Assembly: GCA_021613535.1 (NCBI GenBank) | Contig: CP075496.1 | Location: 6,572,001 to 6,636,000, forward strand | Length of the DNA stretch: 64,000 nucleotides | Direction of reading: 5' to 3' | Source of the DNA: Adineta vaga | Lineage: Eukaryota; Rotifera | Shown here: piece after piece, positions 12,701 through 24,119 of the stretch | Layout: the number at the start of each line of letters is the position of its first letter | How positions within the stretch are numbered: position 1 is the stretch's first letter | Notes under the pieces: generated by a model | What the model was told of the DNA's origin: nothing | The model's input: the letters and a program-made list of their open reading frames with translations, nothing else | Databases searched by the model: none | Position numbers and translations under genes: made by a program

Positions 12701-14937
12701 ATGATTTGTTTTTTATATACAAATAATCCAAACAAAGGTTTTCATACCTGCATAAACGCATAAATAATGTATGATATGTTTCTGTTCCATATTTTATACC
12801 ACGTAATAAACCCATTGGTGTATCCGTAGCAAGATTATTATGAAAATCGATCGCATTTAAATCTTTAACAGTAATCCACCGGAAAATTGCCCTAAGAAAA
12901 GAACATAAGAATCTTGTCGAATATTTATATCACAAGATGTCTTTTAATCTCCGGACATGAAATTAAAAAAAAACATAATGGTGGCTGTAAAGCACATAGC
13001 AGCAAAATAAAAGAAAACAAATATATATGTAGATATCAAAGGGAGAAAAAACAACTTCATTGTCATGCATAGTTTTCGTTTGATATACTTACATAAGAAC
13101 TTAAAATGACTAAATTCAAAACTAAAGTTCATCTCTCTATTAATGGCGAATGGAAATGAATAGTTATTGACTAAATTACCTGGCTTTTTCTAAATCTGTT
13201 GTAAGACCAAATGTCAATTGATCGACTAATTCAGTATATGATGTTTGATCACTTTCAGCAACAGCAATAGCTTGTTGATCAACATGTTCAAATATTGATG
13301 GATCTTGATAAAGATCACGTTTACGACGACGTGGTGGCTGAGGTGGTGGTGGTTGTCGAAGAGAAAATCCTTCTGTTCGTAGATCACCAAGACCATTTTC
13401 TGTCTAGAATAGAAGAATATAATGTCAGTCTATTCCCAAAAATAACACAAATGAGTAGATGTTTTAAAAAAGTGTATCGAATCGATTTGAAAATCTTTTC
13501 TTGTATTTCGATATGATTTCTAACAGGAAATAACGGAAGTAACATTATGTTCTTCTCTGATGCCATTAATATGATTTGATTGTGATTGATTGACTCGACA
13601 ATTGTTAATATAGCTATTAACGTATTTTTTATTGTTATAAGAATACTCTCATACAATACTATTGTCTATCTGTCATCTATTTCCTGTTGTAATCTTTCTT
13701 TTTCGAACTGAACAATGACTTGTCTACATCTGTTTTGTTCGAGTAACTGTATATGGAGCGAGACAGTATAGAAAAAAAATCTTGATAAAACTTACCAAAG
13801 CAGCTAATTCTTTTTCTTGTATTAATGTAATCATTTCTTTACTAAATTTTGAAACAAGTGAATGTGTTGTTTCTTGTTCTTTTTCCATTAATTGTTTTCG
13901 AATAATTTCACGTTTTTTCTCTCGTTTTAATGTCATATTTTGTTCTAATTCAGCTTTTTCTTTTTTAAAACGAAGAGTTAATTCCTAATAAAAACACCAA
14001 ACGATAGAAATATTCAGTCTTATCTTTTAATCATTTACTCGTTCAAGACTTTGATCCTGTTTTCTTCGTAAATCATCTTCATATCTAGTAGTTAACAGCT
14101 GCAATCGTTTTTCCCATTCATCAGTTACTTCACGTTCAAGTCTTTTTTCTTCTAATTGACGATCGACTTGAAATTTTTGAAATAATATATCTTCTTCTTC
14201 ACGATGTTTATCTTCTAAACTTTTTTGAGCACGTCGTACTTCTTCACGAGCATGTAAAACATCCTACATAAAACATATTCAAAAATAAATATTAACTGTT
14301 GATAGCAAGAATTATTCCTACAGGTGGTAGAGCAGGAAATTTATGTATAGCTGAAATTTTCTCTCGACCTAGTTGAAGTAATAGTTGAGCTTTCATCGCG
14401 TGAGCAATTGAAACTGATTGAGAATCGAGATTTGTACTCTAGAAGATAATACAGAGACGAGTTGTTGTTTTTTTAAAAGAAAAAAAGAATTTGAAATAAA
14501 GTTACTTTTAAACGATCGTCAAGTTTTTGCATAAGATTTAATTTTGGTGCTCTCATCACATTTTGTATATGAATATTTTCTGTCGAAAAAACACCTTTAC
14601 CAGATCGAGGTACATGACTTTGACAATAGATTTCTTTATCACTTAAATCAATAGAATTGGTAAAATAGGTTTTAAAATCTAATTGACGATCACATTTTAA
14701 ACATTTAAAACATAGTTTATGATAAAGAGCATCTTTAACAGGACCAATACGTTCAGTAACATAAACAAGTTGTTGACAACGTCGACATCGATCACGTGGC
14801 GATGTTAATGATGATACAGATGATGCTGATGCAATTGTTGGAATCGTTGCTGATTCTCCAGCTAAGTTAAATGAAGCAGGAGATGTACTATGACTACTGT
14901 AATTATGAGATGAATCTATGCTTGCATTTGTGTTCAT
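9743..14937 (-). CDS. hil: Hillarin/LTD-1-type LIM and transglutaminase-like (kyphoscoliosis peptidase family) protein
   Basis: Twelve exons join in phase into 1048 residues: 14937-14506, 14438-14322, 14263-14039, 13984-13796, 13403-13180, 12891-12748, 12677-12522, 12467-12389, 12331-11897, 11605-11516, 11441-10850 and 10206-9743. Order of domains: Ser/Thr-rich head; LIM domain (about 51-108, CRRC...HKLCFKCLKC...CQSH); charged coiled coil (about 185-320); transglutaminase-like core (about 395-500, with GIKYGTETYHTLFMRLC, KGHSKSVGYEPG, NTWNAVVIDSEWRFVQCNWGAR); then beta-rich repeats as in hillarin and KY. This matches Drosophila hillarin and C. elegans LTD-1, cytoskeletal adaptor-like proteins. 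The usual Cys and His of the enzyme core appear replaced (GTET for the GxCxG region, N for H before WNAV), so it is probably not catalytic. The start ATG is the first in frame after upstream stops. Confidence 0.92.
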
Positions 14938-17900
14938 GATCTTAAAAAAACAAAAACAAAAAGAAAAAAAAATGATAAACGTCAAAAAGTCAAAAGCCGT
15001 CAAAAAAGAGACAGTAGGTGAAGAGCACGCGCATTTACTGAACAATTCATTGTTCTTCTTTTCTCTCTCTTTTACTCACTAAATATAAAGCGCTATGCTC
15101 CTATTTACAATGTCTCTGTGACAGATTAGCCTCTCATTCGCTCTTTCTTCTTCTCTCATCCATATGAAACTCACACACAATTTTGGTCGATCTGTCTCAT
15201 TTTTTCCTTCTCTTTTCTCTCTTATTAAGGACCGACAGACCAACACACTAACAACAACAAAAACACCGCGTTTCGTCTATCTATTGAACAAGTAGACATA
15301 CAGACTTTTCTCTCTTCTTCCTTTTTTTTTGTCTTCACAAAACGATGTTAATCGGCTTGATGTTGACACTAGACGACGAACAAGAAAAGTGAAACAAAAG
15401 AAGGGAAAAGATGTCGTATCATAACAAAAAATGATTCTGATGTCTTTATTAATTGTCCATAGTATGAAGGTTATCTTCGTCGAATTACTATTTATATGCA
15501 TAACAAGACGAAAAGAAAACATTCAAATGAACAAACGGAATGATGTAACAAAACCAGGGTCAAATTTTCGCTACACGCAAAGAAGAACCTCGAGGATTAG
15601 AAATCCGAGAGGAGGTTCTTCTCTTCTTTTTCAAATTTATTTCAATCACTGTATAACATAGAAAAAAATCCTAATAAAAATATACTTGTCCATTTTCTCG
15701 TATGAAGGTATAATATGAATAATAACTAACCTATGTTTATGCCACTTGAAAATCTACGTATGATAGACAAACATTTAATGAAGCGAGCAGCAATAGGATA
15801 TTTTCTCTTTTACTTCCGATGAATTTTTTTTTATCTACGAGGGAAAAATTCATAACGAAACTATTGTTGGAAAAAAGAAGTTAAATGTCGATTAAAATAA
15901 ACCTGAAAGAGAACTTTAATGGCTTTGTCTCAGTCTTATACAAATGTATTTTTGTTTTTTCTACACGACGCAAAAAACAGAACGAGAGAGGTGATATGTT
16001 AAAAAAATATTTACCTCATCGGATTAGTATTACATGTAGAAAAGATAGTAGAATCGTTTGATTTCTCTTTTATTTATCGTTGAAATGATATATATGGATG
16101 TCAGATTTCTTTTCTGTAGAGTTGATTTTTGCAGCTGTTGTTTCAAAAGAAGAATTTCATCAACTAAACGAACGACGCTTTATTTCTTCTTAGTCAAATA
16201 GAAAATCAAAAGTAAAAGGAAAGGATTTTGTCTTTCGTTCTGTCCTTCATACAGTTTCTACACCTTTGTCACATCACTACACTTATAAAATAGAGAAATT
16301 AAAGAGGAAGCAATGGACTTAGTAAAACAACAAGACAAATATGTATATTATATTTGTTTTTTTTTCTTCAAAGAAAAATGTACAGAACAGGAACAAAGAG
16401 AGCGAGAGAGAGAAATAAAAAGAAATTTAATTCTACTGAAACTATTAGACTTGGGATCAAGCCAACCTTTTACCATGGATAAGATTTCAAGAGAAAGAAG
16501 TTGATTAAAATCTAGAAATTCTCATATCAACTGACCTATACGAATTCTTGAATTTATGAGGTTCTTTGTTCTTTCTTTTTTGTGTCATGAAAATCAATAA
16601 AGATAACATTGGAAAAGGAACAGAGGTTGATGAATTGTTCGTAAACGGAAATTATACGAAACGCTTAAGTTTATTTCACATGTGTAGACAGCATGAAAGT
16701 TCATAGTTAAGATAGCAATCGAAGGGGAAAAATGCATTCTTCCTACACATCAAGAAGTTAGAACATCTAGAACATATTTTGGTAATATGAAAACTTAGTC
16801 AATCGAAACGGCCTTTCTTTCAAAATTATATTTGTATTTCTTATTTCTAATCAAGATGGCTACTCGATAAAAAGCAATGAATTCCATTAAAAGAAAATCG
16901 TTTCGAAGAACAAAAAAGAAAAGAAAAACGAACATCAATCAATATACCTACTATTGAATTGAATGAGAAAAAAAATTTCACGTGGATTTCACATTTGGAT
17001 AACAAATAAGAAATGTCAAGCAATACATTTAAATGACTGTATGAAGGGTATCCAAATTGAGTCTATCAATCCATAAAATACCACATTGGATTTTATGGAC
17101 ATGTCACAGCTTTATCACAGCTGTCGCTGGTTAACAATATTGTTTAGAGTTGATTGAGTTTTGAAGAAAAAGAATTATTTTAGCATTAAACATTCGAAGA
17201 AAAGAACCTTTGTCTATTTTATATTAAATCACAATTATTGCAGTCTTTTTAAAGAGTAACTATAACGGTGTAGCATAAGAATACTATTAAAAATCAATTG
17301 TACAAGACAATTACTAAAGAATTTTGCTTTTAATGTAATGATTTCTTGTATAAAAATGAAACAATTAGGAAGTTAATTAACATTTCACTTGTTGAATTTT
17401 ATCGTTATCATGCTGTGTTGTTTCAACCGTAATGAATGAACAAATCAGTCATATCATCAATTTTATAATTGTTCGAAACTAATGAGTTACATATTATCTG
17501 CTATGCTAGATTATTAACCAAAGTTAAAACATCTCTTGTCTCTGTAATCAAATGAAAATAATTAGTAGAATCCATCTTGTAAAAAGATGATATTTTATAA
17601 ACTAATAATTCTCATTTCATTGAACATGAAAATTCCTTTTCTTTTTACTCACATAACACAAACCCAACGAATATTCGATTCTATCATTATATTTTATATA
17701 ATGGAAATGAAATACTCATTACTAATTAACCAATGAAAAGTAAACTTTTTTCTTTCTATTGATTAATATAATTGTTTCAAATAAAATCAATAGTAGCAAG
17801 AATATCTTTTGAAAAATTCATAATTAATAGACAAGATTTTTTCATAATTTAATGATTATATGCACTACTGCCATCTACATTCATGTATTCAGTTCAATTG

Positions 17901-17991
17901 GCCATTGAACATCGTTCTTTGTATACATGCCTTGTTTCTCTTCTCTTACTCTTATCAGTATGCTTCCATCAGAGATTTCATCGAAATAATC
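14938..17991. other. 3-kb divergent intergenic region between hillarin and STOX
   Basis: This lies between two divergently transcribed genes, so it should carry both promoters and any 5' untranslated exons. I see no coding gene. A perfect-armed hairpin is at 15581-15622. Short frames at 15277-15661 and 16313-16504 are low-complexity and unsupported. The frame of STOX exon 1 is open back to an ATG at 17860, so a longer N-terminus cannot be excluded. Confidence 0.5.
15581..15622. repeat. Short inverted repeat (hairpin)
   Basis: The arms AGAAGAACCTC and GAGGTTCTTCT pair over 11 bases. An inner GGATT/AATCC stem pairs over 5 bases, with a 2/5-base internal loop and a 3-base tip. It lies about 650 bases upstream of the hillarin start codon. 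It could be a transcript hairpin, a protein-binding palindrome or a chance structure. Confidence 0.45.
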
Positions 17992-20577
17992 ATGTTCGAT
18001 AGGTTAATTTCTCAAAATTATTTACTTCTTTTATTAAATATCGATCCCACACAACCTTCTCCATTAGTCAATACGAATTTATTAAATATTCGTAATGTTT
18101 ATTCATCATTTATCACAATTAATCGTGAAGCACATGTTTGGTATCAAGAAGTGTACCATACTTTAGAAAAAATTCAATTCGGTGGTTCACTTGGTACAAA
18201 TGGATTGTTGCTAAAAGGTTCAAAAAAATCTTTAAATATTGTTAAACGTATTTATTGTCAACGTTTATTACAACCACCTTATGGTTTTATGATATCAGAT
18301 CTTGGTAAGAGAGTTGTTTCTTTTTTTCTGTCGATAATATAAGATCAGAAGGCAAATAAGAAGAAGCATTGTATAGAGACAAACAGAAAAAAAACAATGA
18401 AACGATAATTGTGAATATTGTCTATGAATTTCTTCTTTAAATAATGTAATATCAGCTAATTTCTGTAATCGATTAAAATCCAGATCTTGAAGAAGTATAC
18501 CAGACTCAAAATAATAACAGAGACCAAGAATAAAGTAAAAACATATAGCGCATATGCTGATAATACTTAAAATAATTAATACCGAAGAAGAAATAATGTA
18601 TTGAACTGATCGGGAGTTGGAGATTGGAAGAATATTGGTCGTTTGAAGAATACTAAGAATTGATTTAGATATATAACTATTGCGTTTTTCTAATATTTTC
18701 GACATCTGAAATTTGAGAACGGTAAATTAATAGTTTTAAATCTTTTATCGAGGTAAAATGAAATGTGCAAACAGAAGTTTTATAATTTAGATACTCATTA
18801 GTTAGTACGTATAGGTAAAGTTGAAGGAAGACAAACAACTATGTTCTCGACAAACTAAAGCAAAAGTGTTGCAACAGACACATCTATTCGTGATGAGAAA
18901 ATAGGAACTTTCGTTTGGTTTACATACGTTTGATCTTGTAAAATGATTTTTTTTCGAATAAAAGAGATAATGAGTGTTAGTCAATGCGCCTAATCTTTTT
19001 TGTTTTCTTTTTCTAGTTGAATTAAGTAATATTCATGTGAAAAAACAAGAACGTGATCCACTTATATCTTTACCTAATGTCTTATGTTTGATAATCAATG
19101 ATATCAATCGTCGTAGTGCTGGTTATGGTGCATCAATGGATGAAATTAAAACAACATTAAAATTACAATTTCCTGAATTTCCATTACCAACAGATGATAT
19201 TCTTTATAGTACAATTGGTACATTGATTCAAGACAAAATTCTATTACTTAAAAGTAAGATTTAACAGTTAAGAAACTATAGATCGAAAAACAAAGATCGT
19301 TATAATTTTATTTTTTATCTATTTAGACGGTGGTTATACAACATTACCTTGTGAACAAGCAAAACAAGTTAAAACACAATTTATAACAAAAGATCATAAA
19401 CTTCATTCAAGTAAGTGTTTTTGAAACGTGAATATTTTTGAAAAAAATATATTATCTTAATTTAGATGAACCTAAATCGATATTTTCACGTTTAATACAC
19501 GGTTTTCGTCGTCGTGATCAAAATCATTCACCACCATTTGCTTTCAATGCTCAATTACTTTCTTCTCCAACATCAAATCCTCATTATCAAGCTCCTCGTG
19601 TTGTTACAGATTACGGTATGATTGAATCCAATGCTCAATTTCGTGCATCATCACGTTCACATCCACATACCATGCGACGTGCATCATTACGTACACATTC
19701 AACAGATACTCGTCATCAACAACATCCACAACAACTTCTTCCAACACCATCATCATCATCATCAGTAGCAGCAGCAGCAGCACAAATGCGTCGTCCTCGA
19801 CCACGTTCCTTTAGTTTTGATGAACAACTATCAATCATTGATGATGATGATGAATCAGTTGTACATGATATGCCATTTAGTGTTGCTCCAGTTCGTCCAT
19901 TTCAGCATCAACATCAACATCAACATCAACAACAACAACAACAGATGCAACAGCAACAGTTGCAACCTCAACATCGTCGTCTGAATACGTCAAAAGTTAG
20001 TTCACGTTGTCGCGCGCGTCGTCGTCGTTCGCGATCATTAACTAAACGGACGAATAATCGACAAACAAATTCACAACATCACCATCAACAACAACACGAA
20101 TGGTTACATACAACCGATAATCATCAACCATCAACATCAAGTGAAGAAATTGATGATGACGATGATGACGATGACGATGATGATGATGCAGAAAATGAAG
20201 CACATTTTTCACCACGTTCAACATCAACAGCAGCAAATCGACCACGTAACCGTAAACCTCTACTACACGCATCAGATTTTGATCGACGTTTATGTGAAGC
20301 AGCAACAACAATTCAACCCAATGATCAAGAAAGTTCTTCGCCTATTAATAAAGAAAATATTCAACATCATACAAGTCCTGTTTCACAGCCATCAACTGAA
20401 CCTGATGATATGAATTTAATTGTTTATAGTAATCATAATAATAATGATTTATTGAATGCAACATTAATAAGTCGAAAAAGTGAAACAAATACATCATTAA
20501 AAAAATTAACATGTCATGAACAACTGATTGCCATTCGTTATGGTTCACCAGATTCGGGTATTAGCGGAAAAACTTGA
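17992..20577 (+). CDS. STOX: Storkhead-box (STOX/knockout) winged-helix protein
   Basis: Four exons join in phase into 581 residues: 17992-18304, 19017-19253, 19327-19410 and 19466-20577. The N-terminal region (WYQEVYHTLEKIQFGG...LLLKGSKKSLNIVKRIYCQRLLQPPYGF) and the winged-helix part (ISLPNVLCLIINDINRRSAG...LPTDDILYSTIGTLIQDKILLLKNGGYTTLP...FITKDHKL) follow vertebrate STOX1/2 and Drosophila knockout closely. STOX proteins are DNA-binding transcriptional regulators. The long last exon is disordered: Ser-rich, His/Gln repeats (about residues 355-380), an Arg cluster that may be nuclear-localising and a run of Asp. I chose ATG 17992 because its start aligns with the family N-terminus; an in-frame ATG at 17860 exists. 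Intron 1 is 712 bases and holds an antisense gene; the other introns are 55-73 bases. Confidence 0.88.
18295..18705 (-). CDS. Small two-TM protein nested antisense in STOX intron 1
   Basis: A single open frame of 136 residues starts at ATG 18705. It has two strong hydrophobic segments (about residues 34-66, rich in I/S/C/F, and about 103-124, FFSVCLYTMLLLICLLILYY), separated by a polar linker with ESGILLQDLDFNRLQKLADI, and a basic C-tail (RQKKRNNS). Segregation of TM and charged parts looks like a real membrane protein, not random AT-rich translation. It sits almost wholly inside an intron that is over ten times the usual size in this genome, and its last codons overlap the end of STOX exon 1. 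No family is recognised. It could still be a chance frame. Confidence 0.42.
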   Translation of the reverse strand: MSKILEKRNSYISKSILSILQTTNILPISNSRSVQYIISSSVLIILSIISICAICFYFILGLCYYFESGILLQDLDFNRLQKLADITLFKEEIHRQYSQLSFHCFFSVCLYTMLLLICLLILYYRQKKRNNSLTKI

Positions 20578-20821
20578 TAAAATTTCTCAGGAATTTTCTT
20601 TTTCTTCTTATTGTATATTTGACTAAATTATATCTGAAATTTTCTTCGCAAGAAATCAACTTGTTATTCTTCTTCCTTTTCTTTTTTGTTTGATAATAAT
20701 TATAATAAAAGAAGATCTTTTTTGTTCTGTTCTTTGTGATTGTATAGCTTTTGCTATGCTTTCTTCTAAATGCTTATCTTTTCTATGTTTCTGCTGCTTT
20801 CAGGTTTGAGTGTCTTTACCT
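20578..20821 (+). promoter_or_regulatory. STOX-RASSF junction: poly(A) signal then splice-acceptor tract
   Basis: Between the STOX stop and the RASSF ATG are only 244 bases. AATAAA is at 20704-20709. A strong acceptor-like tract (tttctgctgctttcag) ends at 20803, 18 bases before the RASSF ATG. No upstream coding exon for RASSF is visible, so the acceptor may receive a spliced leader or end a 5' untranslated intron. Confidence 0.5.
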
Positions 20822-22718
20822 ATGCAATGCTCAACTACTACTTCAGTTCATGATTTACATATTATTGACGACGTGAATAATATTGTTCGCTGGCATCGAA
20901 TGTCTCAATGTCCAGTGTGTTTACAATTAATACCATATGGTATGTGCAGATATTTGCATGCAATAAAAAGAAACCATCTTCACAGATGTCGATCATACAT
21001 ATTTCTTTTGTATACGAAAAATTCGTTCGAGTTCATTTTCACACAAATGCACTGCTTTGAAAAAATTAGTTATTATTTATAATAGAGTTTACTGTATACT
21101 GTAACTTATTTTTAGACGAACGACGATTAATAGGAGTCAAAGTTTTACATAGTGCTTGCATCATTTGCGTCGAATGTCATAAATCAATTGGTGAAGGAGC
21201 TTTTGAACAGGTTTGTTTCATTTGAGATAATTTTGCTTTCATTTATTCTACTCATCTTTAGCATAATGATGAAATTCTTTGTATCAATTGTTTTAATAAT
21301 CTGAATAAATCATCAATAGATTCTTCATCTCCACCTTTGACAAGGAATGATCAATCTTTGATAAAAGAAGAAACACTCATCAACAGTGAACCATCAATAA
21401 ATTCAGCTGCTCGTTATGGATCAATGAAGTAAATTTATTTTTGATTTAGATTTTATCATTTAATCAATAATCTTTTAAATAGATCATTTATCGAACGAGT
21501 TCATTTATACAATGAATATAATCAAAAGAAAACATCACATCTAACTGTTACTGAGGTATAATCTTGTTGATTAAAAATAAAATCTTATTTTTTTCTACTT
21601 TAGAATGATGGTAAAATACGTGTATCGGGTATGCTCCGTATTTATTGGAATATTAATACGCCAATTAAACTTAAATCAGGCCAATCAATACCACTTGGTA
21701 ATTATCAATTTTTTTGTTATTCTATTTTGATCTCTTCAGAACTTTTTCATGCATAGGTTTATATCCAAAATCATTAGGTATTTATGATATAAATGAGGAG
21801 AAATTGAATAATGACAATGGTATTGATCAACAATTATCTAAGGTTAGTTAATAATTCAAATCTTTTATACAAAACAATAGCTATTTTCTGCATAATTGAT
21901 TATTCAATAATAAAACAAGATTTTCTGAGGGCTTAATTAATAATTAAATATATAGTCAAGTACTATGTAAATATCGTTATAAGATTCAAAGATTAAGATT
22001 ATTTTCTTTATTCTAGAATCTTGATACAATCTCTAAACGTTTATGTTATGATGATACTATTCTATCAAAACTATCTCTCAATGATGATGATAATGCTAAT
22101 CAAGCAGCAAATCTGAGACGCGTTCAAACAATTCGTGTTGCACAAAACCATCGTAAACCATTACGTATGGCTTTACCGACATTCATCTCATCATCGAATG
22201 AAGATGATGAAGTATGCAATAGTTTTTTTCTTCTTCGAAATCGGAAAGTAAAACATGATTTATTGTCTTTTTTCTAGGCTCGTTCATTCATTCCAGCTAA
22301 AGATAGTATGACAACAGTGTATGTCGATAGTGAAACAACAGTTCATGAAACGATAAATCTTTTATTTTCAAAACATTTTATTGAAGAATTAAATTCGAAT
22401 GGATTTGCATTATATAAAGTTGAACGTCGCAATGGCAATTGTATTGAAATGAGTGATGATGATTATCCACTTATCTTACGTATTTTAGCTGGCCCATTTG
22501 AGAATGATATTTTATTCTATTTAATGGAACATGGAAAATCGAAAACTGTCCCAATAGAAGTTTCCAATTATCTTGTTCTTCCAGAATCCATGTTGCGCGC
22601 ATTTATTGATAAATTTTCTTTTGAAGAAATTGAAAATATCCATATGATTAAACGAAAATATTTAGCTTATAAACAATTACTTTTAAGACAATTTGAAATG
22701 GCTATTAGTCAATCTTAA
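20822..22718 (+). CDS. RASSF: LIM-RASSF: LIM, Ras-association and SARAH domain protein
   Basis: Eight exons join in phase into 422 residues: 20822-20939, 21116-21210, 21262-21428, 21483-21555, 21604-21697, 21757-21842, 22017-22211 and 22278-22718. Residues about 30-81 form a complete LIM zinc-binding domain: C-x2-C, 17 residues, H-x2-C-x2-C-x2-C, 17 residues, C-x2-C. The C-terminus has a Ras-association domain (TTVYVDSETTVHETINLLFS...LYKVERRNGNCIEMSDDDYPL) followed by a SARAH helix (LPESMLRAFIDKFSFEEIENI...). LIM plus RA plus SARAH is the architecture of Drosophila Rassf, the counterpart of RASSF1-6, which binds Hippo/MST kinase through SARAH. The middle (SMLRIYWNINTPIKLKSGQS type region) is also typical of RASSF. 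ATG 20822 is the first in frame after the acceptor at 20803. Confidence 0.92.
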
Positions 22719-22822
22719 TAAACAAAAAAGAATATTTCACAAATTTTTTTTTCCATAATAAATTTCATTGATGTTATGCTATGTTCCATTTTTAGATCTT
22801 AATTTTTTGGTTTATTTTCTTT
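22719..22822 (+). promoter_or_regulatory. RASSF-caspase junction: AATAAA followed by acceptor tract
   Basis: Only 104 bases separate the RASSF stop from the caspase ATG. AATAAA is at 22757-22762 and an acceptor-like tract (ttccatttttag) ends at 22795, about 33 bases later. A poly(A) signal closely followed by an acceptor is the arrangement expected at an internal operon junction resolved by spliced-leader trans-splicing. There is little room for an independent promoter. Confidence 0.5.
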
Positions 22823-23977
22823 ATGGCTGATAAGTCAGATCAAAATGATGATATACTCGATGGAATTTATCCTCGAATGAAGTAAGATAACGTTCATTTA
22901 ATGAATGAATATCTCTACTCATTCGTATTTTAGTATTTTACAAGCAGAAAAAATTGGTTTTACAGATATTGATGAATATTTTATGGGATATGGCAAACGT
23001 GGAACAGCAGTTATTATCAATAATAGAGATTTTCATCCTAGTACAGGTTTGTATTCGATATTTCATTAAGAAAATAGTTTCAAATATTCATTTGACAATG
23101 TATGATGTTGAATATGATTGTATTTAGGTTTGAATACTCGTGATGGTACAAATATGGATGCAAGTCGATTAGATATAACATTCTCTGGTCTTGGTTTTGA
23201 TACAAAAGTATATCACAATCGAACAGCATTACAAATTTTAACAATTGTTGAACAAGGTAAATAAATAATTATTTTGAATCAATAAAAAAAACCTTTCGAA
23301 ATTCAAATACATCCTTCAGAAGCCAAAACAGATCATTCAAAATGTGATGCTTTTATATTTGTTTTGTTATCACATGGTGATGAACGTGATGTTGTCTATG
23401 GTTTTGATCAACCATTAAATATCAGTACATTAACTGAACCATTCAAACGATCGGCAAATACTCTACTTGGCAAACCGAAAATATTCATTTTTCAAGTAAG
23501 TATTTAAAGATTTGTTATGATTATATTCATTATATTTCATTATGAAGGCATGTCGTGGTCAAAAAGTAATGACATCTCATCAAAAAGTACACAGAAAGGA
23601 TAATAATGAAATACTTGGTATTACATCACATATACCTTCGGAAGCAGATTTTCTTATGGTATATTCAACTATACCTGGTAAGATTTGGTCACAATAATAG
23701 ATTAATGATTATTTCACTATCAATATGTCGTTATTTAGGCTATTATGCTTGGCGTAATTCTGCTAAAGGTTCATGGTTTATTCAAGCTCTATGCGATATG
23801 TTACATAAACATGGTAACGAATGGGATTTGTTAAGAATTTTAACAAAAGTTAATCGTCGTGTAGCAATGGATTACCATTCAAATTGTTCGGATTCTTATA
23901 TGAATCAACGTCAACAAATTCCTGTTTTTGTTTCAACATTAACCAAAGATCTTAAATTATTTTCTAAATTTAAATAA
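22823..23977 (+). CDS. Executioner-type caspase (caspase-3/7-like cysteine protease)
   Basis: Six exons join in phase into 281 residues: 22823-22881, 22934-23046, 23128-23256, 23320-23495, 23548-23677 and 23739-23977. It is a clan CD Asp-specific cysteine protease of apoptosis. The catalytic His is in LLSHGDERD (His119) and the catalytic Cys in FQACRGQK (Cys161); both are present, as is GTAVIINNRDF in the first strand of the large subunit. The prodomain is only about 25 residues with no CARD or DED, and total length matches caspase-3/7. The small-subunit signature YYAWRNSAKGSWFIQALC is intact, and the linker carries an Asp (HRKDNNEILG) that could be the processing site. It directly follows RASSF on the same strand. 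Predicted to be active. Confidence 0.93.
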
Positions 23978-24119
23978 CTTTTGTATATTAAACATCAATA
24001 TTTCTATTCTTAATTGTGTCTGTCAGATACACAAATTCAAATGAATTTATTCAGATTCTCCTTTTTTTCCTCTCGCTCTCTCTCTGGTTTGCTGTGAATA
24101 TACAAATAAAAATTTCTAT

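Noticed and set aside
19604-20548. Several antisense and alternate frames within the last STOX exon
   Set aside because: Shadows of a repetitive His/Gln/Asp/Ser-coding exon; M/D/H/L-biased.
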